Made by a program: the position numbers and the translations under genes. DNA of 64,000 bases from Utricularia gibba (lineage: Eukaryota; Streptophyta; Magnoliopsida; Lamiales; Lentibulariaceae): NCBI GenBank assembly GCA_002189035.1, contig CM007989.1:6367501-6431500 (forward strand), written 5' to 3'. The notes beneath the pieces were generated by a model. It saw only the letters and a list, made by a program, of their open reading frames with translations, had not been told where the DNA came from and made no database searches. Of the stretch, positions 25,852 through 36,700 are shown in pieces (the first letter of the stretch is position 1; every line of letters starts with the position of its first letter).

Positions 25852-26154
25852 TCACCGAGAAATTTCCTGGGTGTTGTCGTCGTTGGTCGTCACCGGCGGC
25901 GGCGCAGACTTCTCTTCGGCGGTCACCGTGGATTCTACATAAGCTTCAATTTTCACCTCCACCCCCTGGACCTGCATTTTGTAATTGATAGCAAGAGTCA
26001 TCATTGGGGATCAAGACTCTACACGGCGTCAATTTCCCCTTTTCAAAATCGCAGGATCTGGCGTTACCTCCGGCGTCGCCGTCGGAGGAGACTTCTCCTC
26101 GGCGGTGATCGTGGATTCCACATACGCTTCCACTTTCACCTCCACCTCCTGAAC
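25852..26154 (-). repeat. Tandem duplication of a coding exon with its acceptor
   Basis: Copy B (26154-26068) encodes VQEVEVKVEAYVESTITAEEKS. Copy A (25971-25852) encodes VQGVEVKIEAYVESTVTAEEKS and then a different end with its own stop. Both begin at a TGCAG acceptor in phase 0, and copy B ends at a GAG|GTAACG donor in phase 0. Confidence 0.85.
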
Positions 26155-27409
26155 CTGCAAATAGAAGGGACTCTTTCCGTTGACGTGAAGATCAAAAAGA
26201 CCAGAGACTTCCACGTTATTGTTCGAGTAAGGTGACCTTATCTATGAATTCATCCACCAGACGTGCGTCTCTGGATGCCCTTTCTGCAACATGTTCCACC
26301 AAATCGAGACTCTCTCGTAGCTTCGACCCCTCCGGCAGCTCCTCGGCGATGTCCTCCGCCACCTTCTCGACCCCCTCCGCCACTTTCTCCACCGTGTGGA
26401 CTATCGCCTCTGTAGTCTCCACCACCATCTCGATCTCATCTATCCGTAAATGAACATGATATAATCCATTACAAGAGAAATAATATATTTTACATTTTTA
26501 TTGAATTATTTGAATTTCATCTCATCTAACTTATTTTAAATTGATATATTATTTAAGAATCAAATTTAATCTCATTTATAACTATCAATTAAATCAAATT
26601 TCATGCTGCTCTTCATTGGAATCGAACATAACATTAAAGTAGTATAAAATATATCAACAAATTAATTACTTGAATTTTGATATAGAATAAATAGTAAAAA
26701 AATATATAAAATAAGGTTGTATTTAGTCCATGTATTTATATCTTCAAAATGTATATGCCAGTAACAATTTTTGTTTGATAAATGCATGCATAATCTCTTT
26801 AATAATATTAATTCTTTTTGCATTTGAAGTTTATTAATCAAGTGAAATTTATTTCAATACATCTACCAAACACAGTTTTTTATTAGTATGAATCTACTAT
26901 CTATACTCAAATAATTTATCTACATAATTAATTAAATTAATTATTTACCTTTAAGCCGGAGAAGTGATCTCCATCTACCCCCTATGACCGGCAGCAACAG
27001 GGTAACAGCGACCCCCACCACCCACTTTCTGCGTGTTCGCAAGTGTTTCGTCAAGAATTCAACTTGGTACACAAAGAAGAACACGCAGCTCCCATTTAAA
27101 AAAAAAAAAACTCACAGCAAATCGAACGACGGCGGCGGGGTTCCGGGGACAGCGCGGCAGACTCCGTGGGTCCCCCTGAAAGCTTCACCGGATCAATCTC
27201 AAGGAAAATTGGCGCCACTTTATTCCGTAAGCGTACCTTGGAGTCCTCAGAGTGTTCCACGGAAAGAGGCGTTGATCAACACCCTTGACGATGGAAGCGC
27301 GGGTTAACGCGGAAAGCGTTGATCTGTTGATCGGAGTCCCTCGATCGCATCGATCCGAGGGCGCGAACCCGAGACTGGGGAATCCGAGGAAGAACCTGGA
27401 GATGGACAT
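25852..27409 (-). CDS. Small predicted plastid membrane protein with amphipathic helical repeats; last exon duplicated
   Basis: Probable exons (minus order): 27409-27237, 27175-27116, 27062-26949, 26439-26237, 26154-26068, 25971-25852. The first exon is Ser/Arg/Phe-rich (MSISRFFLGF), like a transit peptide. The third holds one membrane helix (WVVGVAVTLLLPVIGG) followed by a basic stretch ending LLRLK. The fourth is an acidic amphipathic helix (ETTEAIVHTVEKVAEGVEKV, then LPEGSKLRESLDLVEHVAE). The last two exons are tandem copies. It matches a family of short plant membrane proteins of unknown function that I cannot name. The 3' four exons join in frame. The first two do not join cleanly (one-base phase conflict), so their borders are tentative. 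The donor at 26236 (GTCACC) is weak. Confidence 0.6.
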
Positions 27410-28382
27410 GGCCTGCGGCGATGCAAGTTACGGAAGGATTGAATGCCAACGGCGAAGGTAGCAGTAGGCTTTTATGCACAAGACTACGGCTCGTTGACTT
27501 TTCCAGCAGATGAAATTGTAGACTCAGGATTGTTTCCTTGAGTTCAAAGTTAGGCGTCTTTTTGAGTTCGTGACGCCACTGCAACCTGCTCACATTAGGG
27601 GGCATGGGTTCAACGTGTTGCGCATTAGAAAATGAATCGTCGTCCCGAGCCCATGATACGGTTCATGAGTGAATTGGTTAGCAAATAAATCATGCACCTG
27701 ATCTGCGCATCCTCATCTTGAACGCGCTACAGGCTGCGGGCCTAGTTTGGCTCGCATCTGAAGGGATATACGGCTGGTCCGAGTGCCTGATCTAGGCCCC
27801 TATAAAGCAGGCCATGACTGTTGTGACCCGCCCCCGTAATGGGCACTGGTCCGAGTGTCTGATTTGACCTGCTTCTGCAATGGGCTACGATCCGAGTACC
27901 TGTGGCCTGCCTCTGATTCGGGCTACTGCAGGAGGCCTGAGCCAGGTGGGCTCCGGAGCGTACGTGCACTGGGGCCCGAGCATACCGAACTCAAGATGAG
28001 TTTGAGGAGAATAGGGAATAGTGGGCTAAGTCATTCTAACGATGTTGCCCATTCCAGGGGTAAATGCAAATCCTGATTCTTTTCCCCTTGGAGGACTATC
28101 CGAAACGACAGTTTACAAATGCATCTGAATACCTGACTAACACTATGAGAGGTAAACGTGTTACACGAAACTACATGAGGTCATATTAGTAGTGTAGTAC
28201 ATTTCTTACCCGAGGCTCTGGACGGGCGTAAACACGATGTTTTGGAAAACTCGGCAGCATCTTTGCTGGAAAACAATCTGTGGAGAACGCATTGGCAGTA
28301 GAGAATGCTATAGTCAGTGAAGAAACAAAGCAGAGGGTCGGATGATCTAGCTAACTACGAAAAAAAATTCTAACAAACCTCT
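27410..28382. other. Intergenic; GC-richer degenerate repeat block
   Basis: 27.77-27.98 kb contains three spaced copies of TCCGAGTGCCTG-like words with GGCCTGC/ATGGGC-type words between them: a short degenerate tandem array. The part next to 28382 is probably the 3' UTR of the PHD gene. Confidence 0.45.
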
Positions 28383-30597
28383 CTAAGCTTTTAATCCCGT
28401 TGTGTGGAGACTTTCTTCATGTTTCAGAGTTCTTGCTGCATTTAGAAGCATATCAACTCCACCAGACTTGTTTAGAGCGTTTCCTATCTGCACCTTATGA
28501 TTTCCGTTTCTGTGGCTCCTGCCAGACTTCTCCGTATTTTCATACAGACATTTAGCTTTCTGGATGTGCTTCATATCAGCATCACATCCTTCACAGAACC
28601 ATCGCCCTTTTGGGATGCTATCCCGAGGAGGCTTCATGCAGTAGATATGGTATCCATGATCACAGCCATCACACAGAACAATCTTATCATCATCCTGATC
28701 AACTAGGCAAGCTCTGCATAGACACGAAGGGCAATACCAGCAACGCGCATGGGATAGTAACTCGCTGCTCATCAAGCATTTTACATGGTAGAACTTGTGA
28801 GGGCATAAGGAATGACCACATGTTTTATGGCCTTCATCATTTCCAATTGTATCACGACAAATCTTGCAGTCTGGTAAGTTATTTTCCAGTGATTCCATAG
28901 CTCCCTTGCTCCACATAAGCTTGCCTTCTTCACAATCTGGAAATCCTTGTGAGCTCATTCTTTCACAAGCTACACAGTTTTCATGTGGGAATCCAATTTT
29001 CTTGATGGTGCAGCTAATGCATTGCCAACTTTTCGCAGGGATTTCTTGTACAGGTGGATCAATGCAGGATGTGTGGTAAAACATTTCACAAGAATCACAG
29101 ACAAGACCATTCGTTCCATCTGCCTTCTTGCCACACTGCCTACAAATGTGACGTTCATTGAGAGCGGATTCAGCTCTCACTTCTTCAGGCTTATCAGAGC
29201 TTTCGATAAAGACCTGTCATCATTAGAATAATCGTAAAAAATTCGCATCCAAAAACCCTACAATAGAATAATGAGCTTTAAGATTTTTTAATCAATGTAA
29301 CCTGAAACCTAGTCTTAAATCATTTTTTTTTCTTTTGTAACATCCAAAGTCTAAAACCTTAAACACTAACTGATAAAAAAGGATACCATAAAGCCATTAC
29401 CTCATTTCCCAAATCTGCAGAAAACAAGTTCACGGTCCGCACAACCTAGGATGGTTAAATGGGTTACGTGGATGATGTGGGGAAACACTCTTAAAGAATA
29501 CCTTATGTTAGCAAAGTAATCTACCCTTTGTTGAAAAGAAGCCACTGCTTCATCTGAGATTGATCTGACTAGATTGACTATATCATTTCCAAGCTTCTCA
29601 ATTTGCGAAAACACCTAAGAAGAATCTATTTCTTAGCAGATATATGCGACATGCGGACTGAAGAATAGATTTTAGACGCGCACCTGTTGGATGTCTGATT
29701 GAAAAAGCGAGGGAGAACTTTCATATGTGTTCTCCTGCATCTCAAGATTAATATGGCGGAAATCGAGTAACTTTCCTGCCTTCATGCCATTATCATAGAG
29801 TAAACTACACAACTTTGAAAAATTTTCAGACATGATAATATCAGAAAAAGTGAGGCAACAGTGATCTGCAATTCTGAATCTTTTCGATCCATAAGCTGAT
29901 CTATTACATGGCACTTCCAGGCTCCCCTTCATGGTATTAGTAGAGTAGTCGTTTCTTGAAAATGATTTGATCCGAGGTTCACAAAATGGATTAGATTTCT
30001 GCAAAGGAAACTACCAAAATTACTTAAACCTGCATTTCCTACATTTTTTATTCAAAGCCTTGTCCCTTGTTTATTTGCACAAAGAGCACAAAGAACAAAG
30101 GTCTTCCAAAATCACAAATCGTGCATACCTTCATCAGCGTTCTTGAACCACTTGCAGGATGAAATGCAAGCGCATCATGTATACAGTCCCTAAGTCCGCC
30201 ATTAAGTTCAAGCGACTGACATATTTCCTGAAGAATGATATTTCTTTGGTGGTTGAAAGCGCAAGCACCGGATGTGCTACGAACTTCCTCCTACTCAAGT
30301 TTTATTTTCAAAAAAAAATATCAAGATAACAATTCAAAATTACCAAATCACAAAGAACCACAAAAGTATAGAAATTCACTGAACACAAGGAAGAACTCCC
30401 ATATCTCATTCAATGGGAAAAACAAAAAAACTACAAGAAACCATCACCTGTGCCCCAAACCAAGACTCTCCAGGAGCCAACACGCTTCCACCTTCACTAG
30501 TGTTGGAGAACTTCCTCCTCTTGTATGTAAGCCAGATAACTCTCGAATTGGAAGGCCCAGCTTCGAAATCCATATCATTATCATTTTCCTCGCCCAT
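28383..30597 (-). CDS. PHD-finger protein related to EARLY HEADING DATE 3 (EHD3)
   Basis: Five coding exons (minus order): 30597-30448, 30227-30129, 29998-29684, 29614-29502, 29199-28383, total 1494 nt, 497 residues. The N-terminus has TYKRRKFSN, then CQSLELNGGLRDCI and a conserved block SENFSKLCSLLYDNG ... SPSLFQSDIQQVFSQIEKL. The C-terminal half has three Cys/His zinc modules: PHD1 (about 245-289, CRQC ... CDSC ... YHTSC), an extended PHD-like unit (about 337-385) and PHD3 (about 387-431, CRAC ... CDGC ... YHIYC ... WFCEGC). EHD3-type proteins are nuclear flowering-time regulators in grasses. Function here is by homology. The last acceptor is my choice: using 29213 (GACAG|GTC) breaks the frame, using 29199 keeps it. 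A 14-nt microexon near 29401-29414 is also possible. Confidence 0.82.
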
Positions 30598-32457
30598 CGC
30601 CCAACTGGTTAACTCCGTGAATCAATAATCACATTCCTATAACAAAGAAACTATCACCACAACCACCTGAACTCCCAAGAAGAAACCGAACTCTCCTGGA
30701 GACAGCATCACAAATCGTTCAGTTGGGGATTCAAAAATTATGACCCCAAAAACCCCCAAACAAACACATAATCCAGAATAGACTTCAATAAGTTCCAATA
30801 ACTCGAGCATTTTACCTCCGTCCGAGAACAACTACACATGCGAGGTTTGAACCCTAGAGAGAAGCAAAAAGAGGAGTGGAGAGAGAGCTCCAAGTAATCT
30901 TTGAGAGGGGGATATTCCGAATTTTAAAAAATTTGAAAGACGGGCCTCAAAATTTAAACTTTTTAATATTTCTTTTTGGGCCCCAAAATGCGGCCCAGTT
31001 TTCCCTCATGCCCAGACTAAGCTCACCTGGGCCCACTTTCTATTTTCCCACAGTTGTCCCGACGTCGGGACTGCGTCGCCAGTGTAGATGTACTCATTTA
31101 TTTTGGAAACCAAAATAGATGAGGTTGAGAAAATATTACTGAAATAGATGTAGTTTTTGTTTTGGTTTAATAAATAGATTATGTTATTAAAATATTAAAT
31201 TACAAATGATAAAATCAATTTTTTGAAATAAATGTAATAAGATTATAAATCATTAAAGAACAAATAAATAATTTTTACATTTATTTTAAATTTAAACAGA
31301 TGTTTTATAAATAATAACTTGACTGTTTTTATATTTTATAAATTAGATATATGATTTTATAAAATTATTTATGAAAAAATTTATAGCAATGTTAATTTAG
31401 AGGACGCTCAAATACCGCAAGAGAAGCCAACATTTTGCAGCTTCCTCTTCACACCCAAATTAACATCTCAACTGGGTCAGTGTTTGGTTTACGCCTAATC
31501 ACAAAAAAATCAGAAGATCTGAATAAATGCTTTGTATTAAAGAGTTTTATTAAATATATATATTGAATGGTTTAAATTATGTTAAAATATTATAGAAATA
31601 ATATATAGTTAATTAATTACATTTACTAATATTTACATAACTAAACATATTACTTTTATTTCAAAACTCATTTATTTTACAAATCAAAACTAAAACATTA
31701 TCTAATTTACAAACACTTTTTAATCATCATCTATTCTGGAAACTATAAACAAAAAGTACATCTAAACATGTCATTTACACTCCCGGGACATCAACATTAT
31801 TGACGCAAGTGGCATACACAAATTTTGAGGTGGAAAACAGATAACCTTTATTATTATTATCATAAGAAAAACCTAAAAATCACCATTGAATGAACTTTAC
31901 TTTTCAATTTGTAATGACAAAAGTAAATTTTACATAAGAAAAGAAAAAAAAAACACGTCAAATATGATTACTTTGGATAATTAATATGACCTTAAAAAGG
32001 AATGTAGATATATTATTATTTAAACCAACACTATAAAATTATTTATTAAAACAGAATTTATTACCGTCAAAACTTTGTTCCAAAATCAATGAAAACACAC
32101 CACCACTCACCTCCTTGGAATCGAAGAAATCTACTCACCGCCATCGTTCTGATTGGTCTTATTCCGTACGGGTTGCCTAAATTCTTCCCACTTTCTTCTT
32201 GTCGACGAAGCCCCTACCATAAAGAAGCATTCTTTTATTCGGAATTCACGTGCAACACATCACCTTTGCCCGACGGCTACCTCGGAATCTAACCTTTTGC
32301 TTCTGGATAGTTCTTCTTTCGAGGTTCATTCTTTGCTCCAGATTGGCGTTACTTTAGCTCTGAGTTCAGGTATATGCTTTTCAAGGGTTCGAAAGTGGAC
32401 AAAAGCTCTTCACTTTGTGGTGTTCTGAAAAATTGATGCGGCTGCTGCTTCAAGAAG
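30598..32457. other. Divergent intergenic region between the PHD gene and the GST gene
   Basis: 30.6-30.9 kb is a likely promoter/leader for the PHD gene. 31.1-32.05 kb is AT-rich and featureless to me. 32.1-32.45 kb is balanced and probably the GST leader. Confidence 0.4.
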
Positions 32458-33346
32458 ATGCAGCTGTATCATCATCCATATTCATTTGATAGCCAGAAAG
32501 TGAGGCTTGCTTTGGAGGAGAAAAGATTGGATTATACCTCTTTTCGAGTTAATCCGATCACCGGAAGGATTTTCGACTGCAGTTTCTTCCGGCGGAACCC
32601 GACCGGAAGGCTTCCAGTTTTCCAGAATGGCGCAGTTATCCTACATGACACAGTAGAGATCATCAAGTCGGAGTTGTTTGGATCTTTAACCTTTTGTTTC
32701 TCTTGAATTGAACACTTGACTCACATTTGTTTTCATTGGCTTGAAGTGCAGGTACGTGGACAGGATAGCGATGGTGTCATCTGGAGGGGATGATTCCACT
32801 CTCAGCAATGGAGAAGCCATTGACTGGATTTGCAGAATACAACAATGGGATTCAAGCTTCTTCACAATCTCCCATGTTCCGTCCAAGTATCGTCGATCCG
32901 TCTCGAAGTTCCTGAGGCGGGTGATCATTGCCCGGATGGCAGAATGCCCAGAACTGGCTAGCAAGTATCACTCCAAGCTGAAACAGGAGTATGACACGGA
33001 AGAAAAACTCAAGGATCCGGAGATTCTGAGACAGAATGAAGCATACCTAGAGAAAATTCTTGACGAAGCAGAGAGGAAACTGAGTGAACGAACATATTTG
33101 GTTGGAGAAGAGTTCAGTTTAGCAGATGCTGCATTTGTCCCTGTTCTTAGTCGTCTGGCGATACTGGATCTGGAGGAGAAATATATCATCGCAAGACCAA
33201 AGGTAGCAGAGTATTGGAGTTTGGTGCAGAAAAGGCCTACTTACCAGAAGGTTATAGGGAAGTACTTTGATGGCTTCAACAGACATATAACGCTGCTGAA
33301 GACATGGCTCTTCCTGCAAATTAAAAGCCTGCTGAAACAATACTAG
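32458..33346 (+). CDS. TCHQD: Glutathione S-transferase, TCHQD class
   Basis: Two exons, 32458-32666 and 32752-33346, 804 nt, 267 residues. The thioredoxin-like N-terminal domain begins MQLYHHPYSFDSQKVRLALE, with LPVFQNG (cis-Pro) and HDTVEII. The long all-helical C-terminal domain includes FLRRVIIARMAECPELASKY, EEFSLADAAFVPVLSRL and a basic tail. Order and length match plant TCHQD, the class named after bacterial tetrachlorohydroquinone dehalogenase. It would conjugate or reduce substrates with glutathione. The natural substrate is not known to me. The TCHQD class normally has this single intron position. The donor AA|GTCGGA is off-consensus, while the acceptor TGCAG|GTACG is good and the frame is preserved. 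It converges on ASHH2, with the two stops 375 bp apart. Confidence 0.93.
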
Positions 33347-33721
33347 GGCGTTTTCAACTGTATTTGTTACCGCAACTTCCCCTGGAAGGCAAAATAGGAT
33401 AACTCGGGCGTAATCAAAGGATACCGTCATGAACTTTCAGTAGGTACCTCTTCCGTTCTCTCTGAAATTTTGAGTATTCACCAGACAACAAGGCAGGAAC
33501 TGATAAGAATAGGCAAGTTACACGGAAAATGAAAGAATTCTTGTACATGGGGAATTAATTAGCTAAAAAAGCATACATTGTTTCAAAGGAACTTAAGAAC
33601 CTTGCGGCATAAGCACCCTCGTATAAAGTCCTATTAAATGAAGGAATGTGTTCACAAAAAATGGAATTGAATCTTCTTAGCTAAATGAATGTGTACCCAT
33701 TCACTCCGTTTCTCCTAAACC
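33347..33721. other. Convergent 3' region between GST and ASHH2
   Basis: Shared 3' flank of two genes whose stop codons face each other. Presumably both 3' UTRs overlap or abut here. No other feature seen. Confidence 0.5.
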
Positions 33722-36700
33722 TCACTGAAAACCATCTCCTGCAGCAGCATTATTCCATCCGTTCCGCATCCGAACCCACGGTGGTAACTTAGGCAGTTTC
33801 CTCCCCAAGTTAGGATACCCCTGATGAATGTCATGGCGACTGTTTTCAATGCAGGTGTATTTTTTTGGTGGATAAGTGCTGCATGTACCACTAGTACGAT
33901 AAATGAGATTGCTAGTAGACTGTTCTGGATTTTCCACATCTTCCAGATCTTCCTGGCCCCCAAAGACACAATTAGGTGAAGTCCATGGAGGATATGCATG
34001 AAACGGCAAACCTGGAGCCCTAATCCAATTTTCATCTTTTCTCACCCCAAATAACTGGATAGAAGAGTAGGGAACCCCATAGGATAGAGGAATACCGGCA
34101 TCAAACTTTATATGTGACTCACCAAGTACAGAATTGCAAGCAATCTGCTCCATCTGTGTCTCTTTCTCTTTGAGATTCATAGAGGCACGTGAGACGGGCG
34201 CGGGTAAGCCCTTGCAAGGAGAAGAAAAGCCGGGAGGAGCATCATCATCATCTATGTTCAGGTTGTCTGTAATTCCTCCTGAATGTTGCTGCATGTTCAG
34301 ATCTCTTTGCTGGTGATTAGCATCAGGAGAAGATACGCCTGGTGGAACTAGGAGATAATCAGAAGAGGACAAACTAGTTCTCGGCTGCTGAGACTCATTG
34401 CTGCATAACTCTCTTTCTTGGTAACCAAACGAAGTTGAAGATGAACCACATGGTAGCATGAGAGCCTTACAAGGAGACGAAAAACCAGGAGGCATATCTT
34501 CCTCAGTATTCAATTTCGTATCATCAGCCAAGTTGTTTAGTGTGCTTGAATCCAGGCCATCTTTGATGTGTGCACCCATCACATTGTCCATTAGAGAAGC
34601 TGAAATTGGACCAGCAACTATCATGGGTATATGACGAGATGAAAAACCAGGTGGTATACCATCATTTTTGGCCTCTCCTTCTTGGTTACTAGGAGCAACA
34701 TGAGCTGCAACTGAGACATGTATTGTCCCATTACATGAAGAAAACCCTGGCGGGATATCACTGATGTTATTCCCATTTCCATCATCTGAAAAGCTGGTCC
34801 TGCTTCTGGAATTAGCATAATCCTCTGCTGAGCAATCCCATCGACTTTTTCGCTTCCGTATTCTTGTTCCATCAGTAGCACAATTTCTAACTGAAGAAGA
34901 AAGGCCTACAGTGACAGAAGTTACAGCTGCTCCAGGAGCAGCAATGGGCTGCAAATCACCTCCAGAAGATCTCCCACTTTTATCATTTAAAGAAGATGAA
35001 CCTAGTGCTGCGCTGCAGATTGAGTGCTGGATCCTCCCTTCATACCAATTAATGTGGCACCTTCTTCGTAGATGTTTTGGTATCCACCTGTCTCGAAAGC
35101 TCCTTGCTATTTGATGTACCTGCAAGTGGTAGACAGGTGAAAAATTACATGTCAAAAATGTGCGCAGAACAGGTCAGATGTCTTTCTATATTCCAGTTTA
35201 AAAGGTGGTTTTTGCTTTTGTCTACTCTTTTGTTCACCGTGTTGGTACGACGGGTAGGGTTCAGTGTCATCAATAGACATTATTGAAAGTATGAACCATA
35301 AGAAAGAAAAATTATTCTAAATTTGAAATACACAGCGCAATCAGCTCAGCACTTCCCACGGTGGCACACTTTCTTTAGGATTCCAATGGACTATTGCTTA
35401 AAAGAAAAATGAATGGGCACCAAGAAGACAGTGGGAGCCAACAAAAAGTTGTGAAACACACACAATCCACAAACATGCATTCCAGTTTTTCCTCAATGCA
35501 ATTTCAAATGACATCCTTGAAACAATATTCACTACCTGTTTGTCAGCATGTTCGGTGAGTGTCAAAATTGAATCCTTAAAGCTGCAGCCATAGAATAAAA
35601 AATGAATCAGTATATCATATCCCTAGAAAAGGAAAAACATAGCATACCCATGGTAAACAAGCAATAGAGAATTGGATAAAGATATTATGTAAAGCTAGCT
35701 CGGTTCATGTACTCCTACCTCTCTACTCCTGGGCAAGGTGGGCCTCCAGTTATGTGCTCCAGAGTAAGAATATCTCGCATGGCAAGATACTCCAGTACCT
35801 AGCAATATGAAGACCAAATATATATAATTAACTTTATTATGTATTAGAAAAATATACTGCAATGAATATAACAGACTCTTCTGCTAATAAAGATGTCAGC
35901 GCACAGAAAACAGTGCATGATGCTGCACTATGTTCCAAGAACATAATTTAGCACCACAGTGGAATCAATTACCTTCAGAAGCTTCCGCAGAATAGGTGTT
36001 TTGATAAATTCTTTCCTGTATCGCTTCACTATGTTGTGTAACATCTGCACACCTGTAGATGAACATGATAGGTTTTTAGTCAAAAAAATGATGCTTTCAA
36101 GAAAGAGAACACGGATATCTTCTACTGATAATATTAAATCACCATTTTTATTGATTATATCTAGAAGAACGGAGCGAGATTTTGTCTTCAGCAAAGCATC
36201 CAAGATCATGGAGAGATTCCGGTTACTGCAAAAGATTTCAAAAAATGAAGATAAATATCTCCATATAACATCAATATGCTTCACAGCATATACATCAAGA
36301 TTTTTAAATTATTTTTGAAAGTACCTCTGAAGAGCTTCACCATCACCAACACTCTCTGACGCAGCAGTTAAAAAAAGAAGCTTCAAGTAGCCCCGTGATG
36401 CATCCTATTAACCATAATCAAACATATATGATTTCATACACGTTCACATGGACATAGCATCAGAAAACTGAATATGGTGCAGTAAATTTTAATTCAACAA
36501 CACGATAAAAGGGATTAAGCATAAACACTTGACAATTCACCTTTCTCTTGCTTATTCCCCCTTCAGGATCAAGCAACTCATTAAGCTTTTGCTCAACTGC
36601 AGAAATAAATCACTTGATATGAAGCTCAAGCTTAAACAAAAATATCCAATGAATAGTTTTCAGTTCATACCTGCTTCAAAATGGCCATTCAATGAAAATT

